From: Thamnidium elegans
Taxonomy: Eukaryota; Mucoromycota; Mucoromycetes; Mucorales; Mucoraceae
Assembly (NCBI GenBank): GCA_025201345.1
Contig: JAIXMG010000030.1
Coordinates: 186,001-250,000 of the forward strand
Length of the DNA: 64,000 bases
Reading direction: 5' to 3'
Under the pieces are notes generated by a model, which was given only the letters and a program-made list of their open reading frames with translations, had not been told where the DNA came from and searched no databases. The position numbers were made by a program, and so were the translations under genes. Each line of letters opens with the position of its first letter. The stretch's first letter is position 1. Shown in pieces: positions 9,756 to 23,070 of the stretch.

Positions 9756-12217
9756 ATGATGCCCAGTTTAATAAACGGCTCAATGTCTCCGAAAAAGACG
9801 TTGCAGCAACCTCAGGCTACTAACTGTCCACAGGGACAACAGGTAACCTTACTTTTGCTCATTTCGTTGCTATCTGCTATAAAAACTAGTTGTTAACTCT
9901 CTCTCTCTTTGTAGCTCGCAGCACTTTTGCAACCCGACTACGATTATGATCTCTTCGCTCATTCGGGCGCGTCTTCTCTGTTCCCCAGTGAAGATAACAG
10001 TTTCGATCGTTCGAATAGTGCACCGCCTATCCAAGGTTTACAGCAAAGAGCACGTGATATGAAAATACCTTCTGATCATTTACAGCAGCAACAACAGTAC
10101 GATCCTGGACAGGCGTGGCAATTATGGAAGAATGGTGGCACTGATAATGGTAAGTTACATATTTAAACTAAGAAAAAAATAACATTCACCAAAACTTATC
10201 ATACGATTTAGAAATTCCTGGTCAAGAAAAAAATGACGGTATACGTAACCAGCGCCATACTTACCAGCAACAACAACAGGGTAGTAACACGGATTTATTA
10301 AACCGTAAAGGAAAATTAGTTGATATTATTCAACAAGATTTTCCTCGTACACCATCACCCATGTTTGCTTTTCAACAGGCTGCAGCTGCTGACCTCGAGT
10401 CTGTAAATAGAATGTACAATAATAATAATAATTACCAGCAACAGCAACAGCAACCTCACCAAGCTAATCGTATTAACTCGTTGCGCTCATCTTTATCTCC
10501 TGCTCGGTCTAATTCTACCCCACCTGCTCATAACTTTGATGGTACGGGTATGTTGGAACAAACAGAAATGATGATGAAGCAATTTGGTAACTTTGGTCTT
10601 GGAGATCAACAAGATGACTATATTCGTTACAACATGGGTCAACAACAACCTTACTACGATAATTCACTTGTCTCTAACGCAGCACTTGATTTAGCTGGAA
10701 ATGAAGAGTACGAATCCATGTATGGAAAATGGTCTAGCGAAGATGCAGCAGCCATTTATCATCTCCGTAGTAAACAAGGACCTTTAACTGCTCCTGCACC
10801 CTATGACGTATCGGGATTCCCCGTATCGGATGCTCTTAGTAACAATGATAAAAAACTCCGTGCCTTACAATTGCAACAGCAACAAATTTTAATCCGACAA
10901 CAACAACAACAGTTATTAGCTGCTAGACAACAACTTTTACTTCAACAGCAACGGTTTAGTAACCCCATTAACAACCGTGTACGTCAACCTGTACCACAAC
11001 CTCCTTCCTCTCAAGAAGATCTTGCGCTTAGTATCCGATCGGTACTTTTAGAAGAGTTTAGAAACTCCAAGAGTAAAAAGTACGAACTCAAGGATATTGC
11101 AGGTCATATTGTTGAATTCAGTGGTGATCAACATGGTTCTAGATTTATTCAACAGAAATTGGAAACTGCTAATAGCGAAGAGAAACAAATGGTGTTTGAA
11201 GAAGTGCTGCCTAATGCTTTGCAGTTAATGACGGACGTATTTGGAAATTATGTACTGCAAAAGTTCTTTGAGCATGGTAATCAAATGCAGAAATCTATCT
11301 TGGCTAAACAAATGGAAGGTCATGTTTTATCTCTTTCGCTTCAAATGTATGGCTGTCGTGTTGTTCAAAAGGCTTTAGAACATGTCTTGACGGAACAACA
11401 AGCTACTCTGGTTGGTGAATTAGATGGCTGCGTCTTGAAATGTATTAAAGACCAAAACGGTAATCACGTTATTCAAAAGGCTATTGAACGTGTGCCTGCA
11501 CAACATATCCAATTTATCATCGATGCTTTCCACGGTCAAGTCTATAACCTTGCTACTCATCCTTACGGCTGCAGAGTTATCCAACGTATGTTTGAACACT
11601 GTACTGAGGTACAAACAGGCCCTCTTTTAGATGAGCTTCATCGTTGCGCTAATCAACTCGTGCAAGATCAATATGGCAACTATGTCATTCAACATATTCT
11701 GGAACGTGGACGACCCGAAGATAAGGCTAGAATCGTAGAAAAGATTTTAGGTCAAATTCTTCCTCTTAGTAAACATAAGTTTGCTAGTAACGTTGTGGAG
11801 AAATGCGTGGATTATGGAAGTAAACGTGATAGACAGCTTTTGATCGAGGAAGTAATTCAAAACCGTGCTGATGGAACATATCCTCTTGTTACCATGATGA
11901 AAGATCAATATGCTAACTATGTTGTTCAGAAAATGTTGGATGTTGTTGATGATGATCAACGTGAAATTTTAGTCAACAAAATTAGACCTCATTTACAGTC
12001 TTTAAAGAAGTATACCTATGGAAAACATCTTATTCAAAGTAAATGATCATCTTTTTAGATTATTCTGCATTTATACTAACATATCCCCCCCCCCCCCTTT
12101 TTTTTTCTTTTTATAGAGGTTGAAAAATTGGGTGTTACCTACGGATTACAAGATCCTGGTATTGAAACCAACAATGATGGTACTGAATCACCTACCACGC
12201 ATGATAATACAGCTTAA
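9756..12217 (+). CDS. Pumilio-family (PUF) RNA-binding protein
   Basis: Sequence-specific mRNA-binding regulator that acts on 3' UTRs in the cytoplasm. Four exons: 9756-9842, 9915-10149, 10212-12038 and 12117-12217. The N-terminal half is low complexity (poly-Gln and Asn runs encoded by CAA/CAG and AAT repeats). The C-terminal part is a full Pumilio homology domain of eight helical repeats with recognition cores such as [63 protein letters not shown] and ANYVVQKML, followed by the closing YGKHLIQ helix. The order of the cores resembles Puf3/PUM-type proteins binding UGUA-containing sites. The short last exon ([15 protein letters not shown]) is reached through an intron with a C13 run. The start is a double ATG after a purine-rich leader. 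Confidence 0.95.
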
Positions 12218-13267
12218 AAAAGAAAAGCTCCAGGGAGTGAGTGTATATATGTATAAAAACTCCTGTATCATATAAAAAAAAAATTGTCACGCACACACAA
12301 CATTTGAAGGAAGATTTTCCTTTTGTCTAAAATATTTACAAACCTCACAACACATGATATATAACTCTTTTTTTTCCCCCTTTCTTTAAATAAATTTCTT
12401 TCGCAGCAGTTGTTAATAAACAAAAACTGCTATTATACATAAAATGTACTACCGTCTTTCTAAATCTTATACTGGTTTTCTGATATTGCTTCCAAACCTT
12501 AAACCCGTATACTCGGATTATAATATCCTCTCTCTCTCTCTCTTCGTGTTTTTTTTATAAACCTTCTATTGTACACGAGTATATATCTTTTAGTTACTTT
12601 ACTATACTTGCTTGGTTAAATAGAGGATAAAGTAAACGCTTACAGCCGGAGCAAGTCGCTTGTATTGCGGGATATTCGCTCGCAGACAAATTTTCAGATT
12701 ACGATTATTTTTTTAGATGAATTTTTGCCTTTACTAATTTAGACCAACATAGTTATCTTTTTGGACCATATGTCACCATTAACAGCTTGACACAGGGCAA
12801 CAAAATTATGATATTCGTGGAATGTGAAATTTCACGTAGGTATCATAATACAATATATTATGCTCGTAGTAAATGGTATTCCGAATGAATTTAGCTCCAA
12901 GTATCCTTTCGTCAGCGGTACTGAAACAACTGCTGCTTTTTCCATTCTGCTACTTCTTTTGTCAGCAGAGACGATATAGAAGTGATCGATACCGAGAACT
13001 TAAGTATCATTCTTTGAGTACTCGTACTTAGTATTACGAATAGTCTAATATACTATAGGATATGTACTTTGTTTTTAATTACTGTTTTTTATGCTTTTTA
13101 TGCAAAGTAAAAGGTACGCTAAATGTATACGCGGACGTGCAATTACCCGAACCTGAAAAGCTTGCTGGTTTTTAAAATCCATGTTGCTTTTTCGATATGA
13201 TGGGTGGCTGAGTGAAACCTTTTTTTTTTCTTTCCTTTTCTATCTTTCATAATTATTTTTTAAGAAT
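12218..13267. other. Intergenic region with an interrupted palindrome
   Basis: About 1.05 kb between the Pumilio stop and the LYAR-like start. It holds the Pumilio 3' UTR, a CT run at about 12530-12543 and a nested palindrome at 12805-12849. I see no coding segment with convincing composition on either strand. Confidence 0.6.
12805..12849. repeat. Nested interrupted palindrome
   Basis: Arms ATTATGATA (12805-12813) and TATCATAAT (12841-12849) enclose a second perfect palindrome GTGAAATTTCAC (12824-12835). It lies in the non-coding space between two plus-strand genes. It could be a binding site for a dimeric factor or a chance structure in AT-rich DNA. Confidence 0.6.
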
Positions 13268-14029
13268 ATGGTTAGGTAAGGTTTAACGATTAGGATCCAG
13301 GTACGATCTCGAAAATATTAAAACTACTGTTGGTATTTTAGTTTCCAGTGTGATGGTTGTGGTGATGTCGTAAAGAAGCCCAAGTTGAATCAACATGGCA
13401 ACCGTTGTTATGCTACTTTCACTTGTATTGACTGTTCAACCACTTTCCAAGGTAACTCTTACCAAGCTCACAATTCTTGTATGACTGAAGCAGAGAAGTT
13501 CCAAAAGCATATCTATCAAAACAAGGTAAGTCCTTAAAAAAAAAAAAAAAATGTCAAAAAATAAATTTTGATCTAAAAAGTATATATTAGGACGCTGCAC
13601 CTGTCAAGGGAAAGGCACCCAAGGCTGCACCTAAGGCTGCACCTGCCAAACCAGTTTCAATTATCGATCAATTAAATGATAAGAAGAGAAAGAGCGAGGA
13701 GAAGGAGGAACCTAAAGAAAAGAAGAAGGAAAAGAAACAAAAGTTGACAGAATGGAGCGCTACTGAGTTAGATAAAGATGAATCAAAGAACCTCCAAAAT
13801 GCATTAAAGGAAATTTTAAAGGAAGGAGTAAGTTGATGAGTATAAAAATAAAGAAAACAACGTTACTAACTAGCGTTTTTATTAGAAATCATTGAAGTTA
13901 AAGGATATCCGTAAAAAGACTATTGAATTAATTGAAAAGCACCCTCAATACAAGAAATCTGATCTCAAGAAAAGCTTCGATAAAACATTCAGCTTAACCT
14001 TGAAGGATAACACAATTACATTTGCATAA
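13268..14029 (+). CDS. LYAR-like C2HC zinc-finger nucleolar protein
   Basis: Small basic protein of the LYAR family, whose members sit in the nucleolus and act in rRNA production. Exon 1 holds only 8 coding bases (13268-13275, ATG GTT AG). The next exon starts at 13342 and restores MVSFQCDGCGDVVKKPKLNQ, the first zinc-binding unit. The exon continues through CYATFTCIDCSTTFQGNSY and HNSCMTEAEKFQ, giving the paired C2HC fingers of LYAR. Further exons (13591-13827, 13886-14029) encode a Lys/Glu-rich linker with likely nuclear localisation signals and a C-terminal helical block (KSLKLKDIRKKTIELIEKHP) typical of fungal members. It ends FSLTLKDNTITFA. The tiny first exon is supported because the joined codon AG|T and the conserved residues after it fit exactly. 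Confidence 0.85.
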
Positions 14030-14207
14030 ATAAAAAATATACATTTTCTTTTTTCTAAAAAAAAAGTTGCTCGGAAAGTAATTGTATTTGTTTGCTTGAA
14101 TAAATGGAAACAATTTACCTTGGGATTGCATAATTCGCCTATCGTCATTTGGACCGACTATAAAATCAAAAAAAGCTAAATTTATTTTTTTATTTATTTA
14201 AAATATA

Positions 14208-15874
14208 ATGAAAACAACTGCTATCATAACAAGTACTTTATTTTTAACAATAAACATTGCTTTTGCTCAATTTAATGAACATGTCAGTAACCATGCTACA
14301 CATATTGTTAAACTCAAGTCTGCGATGGATTCGACGACTGGTAGTATTTTTGAATTATATATTTTTTTTTTAAAAAAAAGCAATATTGATTAATAAATAT
14401 ATTATATATTAGCACAAGATTTGATTCTTGCAAGTCATAAAGCATATTCACAATCCAAATCAGGACCAAAATACTCTCTTTTCCGTAGAAGACGTCGATC
14501 TTATTTGTCAACAAAGATCAATCAACAAATGGAAGAGTATGATGCCGCCCTATTGGAACCCAAATTGACCTTAGATTATTTGACAGTTGATGATAGCTTT
14601 ACAACTATAGCAGGTGTATTTGCAGACGATCAATTTATGGATTACTTGCATCAACAAAGTAATATAGAATATATCGAAATCAATCAAATGTATAAAACGC
14701 AGGCTTTACTTCCTCTTTTAAATTATAACTTAGATAGTAATACAAGCGCCTATTTACAAAAAATTCAAGAATTAAAGTTTGAAAAGCGTGGGTTAATGCA
14801 AAATGTGGTTTCTCCTAATTGGGGTCAATCTCGTATCACGCAGCGCGGTCTAGGAAGCTTGGATCAATATACATATGACGATGCAGCTGGGTAAAGTAGT
14901 TCATATACAAATATATATATATATATATATATCCTGTTAAAAAGAAACTCTAATAATTTTCTTATAGTGAAGGGATTCATGTTTTCGTATTGGATACTGG
15001 TGTTAACGTGGATCATTTAGATTTCGAAGGAAGAGCAGAAAATAATGCTAATTTCGTAGATAATGAGGACGAAACAGATATGGGAGGTCATGGTAAATTA
15101 TTTGTTTACACGAAAATAACAAAAGACCACCGGTAACTGATTTTTTTTAACCTTATAGGAACTCATGTGGCAGGAAAAATAGCAGGTAATATATACGGCA
15201 TTGCCAAGAAAGTACATATTCATTCCGTCAAGATTCTGGATAAAGCAGGTGACGGTACCACAGCACGGTTAATCAAGGGTATTACACATGTTATTGAAAC
15301 AGCAATACCAGGTAAAACATTGATCAATCTATCTCTAAGTGGGCCCAAGTCAAGGCTAATCGATGACATCTTGAACAAAGCAGTAATGGAGCATAATATT
15401 CCTGTCTTTGTGTCTTCTGGTAATTCAGCTAGTGATGCTTGTTTCTTTTCTCCTTCTTCCAACCCCAATGTGTTTGCGGTAGGTGCGTCGGATCGTAATG
15501 ATGAAGTACCAACGTACTCTGACATAGGGCAGTGTGTTCGTATGTATGCGCCAGGCTCTGAAATTGAAAGTACGTGGATTGGTGGACCTGATGCGACAAA
15601 AATAATAGATGGTACAAGGTAAAAAATAAAATAACTCTAGTAGATTATATTATCAAAAAAAAAAAAAAAAAAAACTCATGTATACAAATATAGTATGGCA
15701 AATCCTCATGTTACTGGTATTGCAGCTATTTTACTATCGAGAAAACCGTACGCAACTGTCAAGGAGCTTTATAAAGATTTGGAAAGTATGGGAACTGCAG
15801 ATGCGTTATCGTTTAAATGGTCGTCTCCAACTATTATTAACAATAATTTACTGGCATTTGTTGAAAATATTTGA
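14208..15874 (+). CDS. Secreted subtilisin-like serine protease (peptidase S8, proteinase K/cerevisin type)
   Basis: Endopeptidase made as a pre-pro-protein. A signal peptide (MKTTAIITSTLFLTINIAFA) is followed by an I9 propeptide (LTLDYLTVDDSFTTIAGVFA, IEYIEINQMYKT) that normally folds and inhibits the enzyme until cleaved. The catalytic domain starts near SPNWGQSRIT. The triad is complete: Asp in VFVLDTGVNVDHLDF, His in GGHGTHVAGKIAG, Ser in GTSMANPHVTG. The oxyanion Asn is in VFVSSGNSASDACFF. Introns fall within the pro-region, before EGIHVF, inside the His motif (GGT CAT G|GA ACT) and inside the catalytic Ser codon (AG|T). An Arg-rich patch in the propeptide (RRRRRS) could be a processing site. 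The protein is likely secreted or vacuolar; there is no retention signal or C-terminal membrane anchor. Confidence 0.92.
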
Positions 15875-16402
15875 ATCAACTAAAAAAAAAAAATTATATC
15901 ATTGTAATAAAAAATCGTTATTTTAACATTGTTAATACTTGCATATTTTTTTTTTGAAAAAAGTGCTATTACATATTTAAAAAAAAAAAAAAAAAAGTTC
16001 TCGTGAATATACTAATTGGTCTTACATGTATATTTATAAATATAATGTAAATTTAGTTCGCATTTAGCCAGAAGGAAAAATAAACTCCCCTCAAACTACT
16101 AAATAAACCAGATTTTAGCGAGAAATATCTCCATTCGATCAAAAAATAACCATGTATGTATATATTTTTTTATTTGTTTGTAATCGCTTTTTTTTTTCCC
16201 CGTTTCACCTATTGGTAAGATTTGACGAGGCCAAATTTTTTTTTTATTAATTTTTTTCTTCTCTTTTTCCATTCTTTTTTTTTTATAGAAAAAAAAAAAA
16301 AACCGATCATAAATTTATTTTTGGATTACAACATTTTTAGAAAGATAAAACAGTAATCTTTTTTTTTATATAAAAAAATATATATATATATATATATAAA
16401 GT
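15875..16402. other. Intergenic region, A/T homopolymers
   Basis: About 530 bp between the protease stop and the SPRY/RING gene. It is dominated by A and T runs, with an AT dinucleotide repeat immediately before the next ATG. No features other than a presumed terminator and promoter. Confidence 0.5.
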
Positions 16403-19110
16403 ATGCCAAATATGGATATGGGGTTTAAATCAGTTAGTGATCAAGCTGGACGTATGGTGGAAAATTCTTGGAGAAGGATATTGGCCATTGCACAAAACCA
16501 CGTACAGGAATTTGAGCAGGATGATAATTCACAAAGAACCAATGAGACAAGGTCAAACTCGTCTGTCGGTTCAAATGATGCACAACGTACGCAAACAGAT
16601 AATAGTCAGACCGAATTTTATGATCGGGAGAGACATATGGTGCATGCTTTAGATACCTTATTTACATTAGCATACGAAGGTATATATGCCTTTTTTCGAT
16701 ATAAAAAATTTTTTTTAACCCTAACAGAAAATGCTATATAGGACCTGGCTACCTTGCATTTATTGCAACGATTACAAGTAATTTAGATCCGGATAGCCCA
16801 GTAGCCATGGCGTTTCTTAGTCATATTATCGATCGAGCAGCATTACCATCCCGAGATACCATGTTATCAGTTTCACCCGTCATTATTTCAAAACTAAATA
16901 AGAAGCCGAGCCGAATTCAACGTATGATTTCACTTTTATCAGGTAGATACAAGATTGAACGAACAGCTAGTAAACGAGAAGCATTGCGAAACCAAATCTT
17001 CAATAATTCTGCAACGTCCAATATAAATATAATGTCTATGGTACAGAATTCAGATCAAACCAAATTAAAATTAAATGCAGCCATCTTGTGGTCTTTACTG
17101 GCAGAGAAGTTTGCAGGTGAAATGTGTTTATCGCTTTGGCATCAGGATGTAGGTGATATATTGATGAAATCTATATCTGATCCTCAAGAGGATTTAATGG
17201 TACGCATTTTTTCATTACTGGCTCTTGAAAAATTTGCGTTGACAGGTATAAAATATATATGTGTTTTCATTTTTTTTTTTTAAAAAAAAAATTAGAATTT
17301 TTATAAACATATTTTTTTTTTTGGGGGACATATGTAGGGTCTGTCAAAAATTTCATTCTTGCACATGACTTTAATATTCGATTTGTATTACTATCAGTAG
17401 TAAAAGAATGCGAGCAAGCAAACGAACGCATTTATACACTTTCAGTAACAGATCCGAAATCAAAATTACCATCACAGCCGTTAACTTCGCTCGTGTTATC
17501 TTCGCTAGGAAGTATGACTTCTTCAAGTTTAGATCAAGTATCGGCTTTTTCAAATTTAAATAGTTTTGATTCTAGGTTTATTCCGCCCAAGGGACCGTTA
17601 CGCGAAGAATGGGCAAAGTACGTTCAGCTGGGCTTATGTGCTCGGTGGTCTCTGGATCATGTCTTTATTGATGGTAAAAAGGTATTTTATATCCATCCCT
17701 CTCCACATAATTTTATAAAAAATGTAATTAAAAAAAAGGCGGGGAAATACGCAATCGAAAAATTAGATTACTTGCCCTTGGGACCTTTCAAATTTAAAGG
17801 TGATAATGAATCCATTTGATTCTACACCTCATTTAAAAATTGGCGGTAATGGGTTAGAGGTATGTTCTTAATGTGGGTCTCTTTAAAAAAAATGTTTAAT
17901 ACTTAAGTTATAATAGTTACGTAATGACAGACCTCATTTTGAATCAGTGCGTGCAACAGCTTGTGTCAAACGGGAAAAATGGTACTACGAAACTTTATTG
18001 CTAAGTAACGGAATTATGCAAATTGGATGGGCTACCAGTAGGTGCCGTTTTTCTCCCGAGGAGGGTTATGGAGTTGGAGATGATTGTGTAAGGGAAATAA
18101 ATAGAAAAAAAAATTTTAACAAACAAATTGGAGAATTAATTTTTTTTATTTTTTATAATAGAATGGATTTGCATTTGATACCTACCGAACAGCTGTTTGG
18201 GCTGATGGATCAGCCGTATATCCACAAAGCAAAATTAAAATTCGATGCCAAGCTGGAGACGTTATAGGAAGTTTTCTCGATTTGGATAACGGGTTTTGTT
18301 CATATTATATTAATGGACGGGATTTAGGCGTCACGGTTGAGTTCGAGCACCCTAATCGAAAAAACCGACATCTGAAAAAGACGAGCAGTAATACAGCGTC
18401 TCCAAGGTCGTCTGAATCCATTGCCTCGACCGCCACCACCATGCAAAGCCGAAGCACAACGGATTCACCCAACATCTCTTCGCCGCAGCTAGAAAAAAAG
18501 AAGAAACCAGCGAAAGGGCTAGGGCTCTATCCAGCCATTAGTTTAACGACGCATCAGCAAGCACTAGTGAATTTCGGCGAAAGAGCTTGGATGTACCCGC
18601 CACCAACCACGTCCAAATTTAGAGGGTTGAATGAAGCTGGTGTGTTGGACAGTGATTTTAATAAACGCGTGATGCGGTGGGTACGGAAGAGAGGTATCAC
18701 ATCGCACGGTAAATCTTATCAGCCGATGAATAAACCGCCTCTGAGACCTCAATTTGGCGCTGACGATGTATGTCAAGGATCTAGCCCGCAAAGTCTTCAA
18801 GATTCCACTGATTCGGAGTGTACGGAAGGACATGAAGAAGAAGAAGAGGACTACGATTGGGACGGTCCGTTGTGTACTATTTGCTTTTCGGAACCGAAAA
18901 ATACAATATTGATGCCTTGTAAACATGATGGTATTGGTGGTCGTTGTGCTAAAGCCTTGGCGTTATGGTAAAAGTGACACTTTTTTTTTTTGTTGGTTTA
19001 AAATATTAACCTTTTTTTTTAGTCCTTTATGTCGAGCAGAAATACAGGATAGAATACCTGCGCCGAGTATCGCGAAAAAAACAGATCAAATTGTACCAAC
19101 AAAAGTTTAA
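16403..19110 (+). CDS. SPRY and RING-finger protein (RSPRY1-like, probable E3 ubiquitin ligase) with an apparent frameshift
   Basis: Domain order matches RSPRY1: a helical armadillo-like N-terminal region, a SPRY domain (FESVRATACVKREKWYYETL, GIMQIGWATSRCRFSPEEGY, SFLDLDNGFCSYYINGRDLG), a long Ser-rich insertion, LGLYPAISLTTHQQALVNFG, and a C-terminal RING finger (CTICFSEPKNTILMPCKHDG, then CPLCRAEI after an intron at about 18969-19021). Introns also occur near 16679-16741, 17246-17338, 17682-17738, 17863-17917 and 18089-18162. One break remains: after LDYLPLGPFKFKGDN (about 17801) the frame runs into TGA at 17817, yet the next frame opens directly into MNPFDSTPHLKIGGNGLE, a block I expect there. 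No intron of plausible size repairs it, so it is either a one-base sequence error or a real lesion. Otherwise it appears functional. Confidence 0.8.
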
Positions 19111-19906
19111 AATTTTAATATATAATTCTAATAAATAGTTACGAAAGGGGATGGTGAAATATATATACTTTTTTACTGTGGACTTCTATATAAAGCCGAG
19201 CATACTTTTCATTTGGGTACACTTCGTTTTTGAAAGTCGATATATGTTTACAATGTAATCTTTTTTGAAGCGTCACGAAATCATCCTAGTTTTTGCATGC
19301 ACACATTTTTAACTGTTCATCTATGGTTATAAAAGCCGTTCAGTTTGATTTCCAAAAAAAAAAATTATATGGTTCATATATGGCCTGTAGAATCAAAAGA
19401 TTTTCGTCTTGAAGTCAAATATTGTTTAGCTTGACCTGTCTTTCGTGGTTGATCAAAAAAAAAAAAGTATCACGTATAAGGTTAGTTTCATAAAAAGAGC
19501 TAGTTGCATGAACTATTTATGATTATCGAATAAAAAACAAACTGTGACATCAGATGATAAATAGTCTCATTTTTAACAATGAGTTTATATCTCGAGCTAT
19601 GGTATGTACACATCTTTCAAAAGAAGCTCCCTTTATTTACTATTCTACTTTTTTTTATTTTTATCTCGCTTACTTTTGTATGAGAGTTACTAAACCGAAA
19701 ACCATCATAAAACACAGCATGAACTAATGCCCATATGTACCATGTTGTCTGTAACAAATATTTAATTTCCGCATATTGGGAAGGAAGAGCGTAAAGAAGC
19801 TCAAGATGGCTTAGTACCCATACTATTTTTTTCTCTCCGCCTTTTTTACATAACACATTTTCATACTTTTTCTTTTCTTTTCCTTTTTCCCACAGTTTTT
19901 AGAATT
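19111..19906. other. Intergenic region upstream of sepiapterin reductase
   Basis: About 800 bp of AT-rich DNA without convincing coding sequence. A pyrimidine-rich leader ending CCCACAG just before the next ATG resembles an intron acceptor and could mean an untranslated first exon. Confidence 0.4.
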
Positions 19907-20945
<1,039 letters not shown>

Positions 20946-20952
20946 ATAAAGT

Positions 20953-21624
20953 TCAAGTTTGTTGAGTAACAATTGGCTTTGGTCCGAATCCAAACATTCT
21001 ACCCAATGAAGTTCGGAAAGAATAAGTGTTTGTAGTGGGTTTTCTTTGGTAACCATCCAAATAGCTGATTTGAGGCTTATTGAATGCGCCTCGACGTTTT
21101 CCTCGAATATATTCAATTGCGTCCAAAGGTGCCATACCAAGTTCGATTAATGCAATCGCAACTAGTACTGGTGCTCTTCCTAATCCTGCTACACAGTGTA
21201 CGGCAATTGTAGTGGGCTCCTTGTGTGCTTTACTTTCTACTACTTGTAACCACTGATGAACAATGGTTGGAGGAGGCTTTTTTTTAAAAACTATTAATAT
21301 CCTCTTTTTTTTTTTTTTTAATTTATATACATATATACTTACTACACCGCCATCTTTAAATGGTAAATCGATTACATTGATTCCATTTTGTAATAATATT
21401 TGTGAGTTATAAGTCGGCTGACAACACCTAACTACAGTTGAAACATTTAAATTTTTAAACTCTTCTAAATACAAGGATAAAGTTGATTCAGTGGGACAAT
21501 CCAGAATTAAGAACCGAATAGACGAAGAAGGATATTCTATCAAAGATAAGGTATGACTTAACGGCGTATGTACATGCTTTACTGGATGGTGTTTAGTGGT
21601 TGAGTTTAAAGAATCCATAGTCAT
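20953..21624 (-). CDS. PRL-type (PTP4A) protein tyrosine phosphatase
   Basis: Small dual-specificity-like phosphatase. Before the intron: FLILDCPTESTLSLYLEEFK and STVVRCCQPTYNSQIL; after it: PPPTIVHQWLQ and the P-loop HCVAGLGRAPVLVAIALIEL (Cys nucleophile and Arg of HCxxGxxR, with the Ala-Pro of PRL proteins). Then comes AIEYIRGKRRGAFN and SYLDGY. I take the acceptor just before CCTCCTCCA so that the WPD-like loop reads PFKDGGVPPPT, matching the PRL layout. The Asp in PFKDGG is the general acid. Animal PRLs end in a CAAX prenylation box; this one ends in PKPIVTQQT with no CAAX motif, so membrane targeting by prenylation is not predicted. A T-run (about 21306-21320) lies in the intron. Confidence 0.88.
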   Translation of the reverse strand: MTMDSLNSTTKHHPVKHVHTPLSHTLSLIEYPSSSIRFLILDCPTESTLSLYLEEFKNLNVSTVVRCCQPTYNSQILLQNGINVIDLPFKDGGVVSIYVYKLKKKKKRILIVFKKKPPPTIVHQWLQVVESKAHKEPTTIAVHCVAGLGRAPVLVAIALIELGMAPLDAIEYIRGKRRGAFNKPQISYLDGYQRKPTTNTYSFRTSLGRMFGFGPKPIVTQQT

Positions 21625-21845
21625 TGTGTTTGTATTGTAGTTAAGTTAGTTATGGCTTGAATGTCTTGTGGATGGAATACCAAATTGAACACTACGCATT
21701 AAAAAGAGAAAAAGAAAAAAGAGGGAAAAAAAAGGTTAAGAGAGAAAAAAGAAAAAGAAAAAAGAAGGGTTTTATTTATATTTAAAGGAACGAGAGTTGA
21801 TTTGTTTAAAGATTTCCGAAACATGGGCAAATATAAAATTAACTC

Positions 21846-22946
21846 CTACCACAAGAATTTAGATGATATAATCATGGTGCCTATTTCATCACGACCATGT
21901 TGTACGTCATTTAATTTAAAAACAGTATTTGGCTCTACTTTTGTCGCCAGGTAACTTGAATCGAATCTAAATTCGTTGATAAGCGACGCTGCGTGCATAA
22001 AGGCTTGCTCCCATTCTTGTGAACTATCCATGTCATCAGGTAAGATATACATACGATATTCCAAGTCAAATTGACTTTCACTATTGTCAAGAGATTCATG
22101 AGAAAATTGTAAAGCTAAGCCAAGTGATCCAACGTCAACTAATCTTTCGTCATCATCTGTAGGTGGATGGAATACGTCTATCAGCGCTTTAATCGATATC
22201 TTGTATAATGCTTTTTTTCTCTACACATATAAAAAGAAATATATGAGCCATTTTTGCTATATGTACACTCAAGTAACAAAAAACCTCCTTGTACTCAAAA
22301 TCATAGAGTTCAATGTGACCAGGATAAAGTGTCGCCCAATAACGTGCCCACCTCTAAAAAACTTAAGTTTTAAGAAAAAGAAAACATTATTTTTGCTTTA
22401 AAAAAAAAAAAAAAAAAAATTACCCATGACTTACTGGAATGAATTTTCCTCTTGTATAAACAGTTATAAATCCCTCATAAATAAGTTTATTATCAAGTAA
22501 TGTCATGACTCTTGATTCAACATACGTTCCATAGACTACCAGCACCTGATATTGGTGTTGAGTTTCTTTATCTTGTAAGGTAATCCTTTTTAGTTTTTTC
22601 TCGGTTGGACGCATCGATATCTTGAACTCTTGTGTGCCCAAACATACCTCTGGCTGTCGGAAACGGGGATTTAATGATCCAAATGCAGTTTTGGGCTGAG
22701 CGTAAATAGATAATTTAGCGGTTGTAGACCTATCTACATCTCTTTTTTTTTTTGTTGTGTTAATCTAAAACCATTTTTAATAGGTGTATATACTTACAAA
22801 ATATATGTTTCGTCTATATTTGCTTGAGACCCGTGTTTACCGCACTTTTGACTAACTGCATAAGATCCTGAAAATATCTGATGATTAAGTTCTATAGAAG
22901 ATCTTGATAAACAAGCTTAAAAAGAAAAGAAAAATCTAATTAGAAA

Positions 22947-22998
<52 letters not shown>

Positions 22999-23034
22999 GT
23001 TTAGAAGAATTTTGATTAATGACTTGTAAAACTA

Positions 23035-23070
<36 letters not shown>

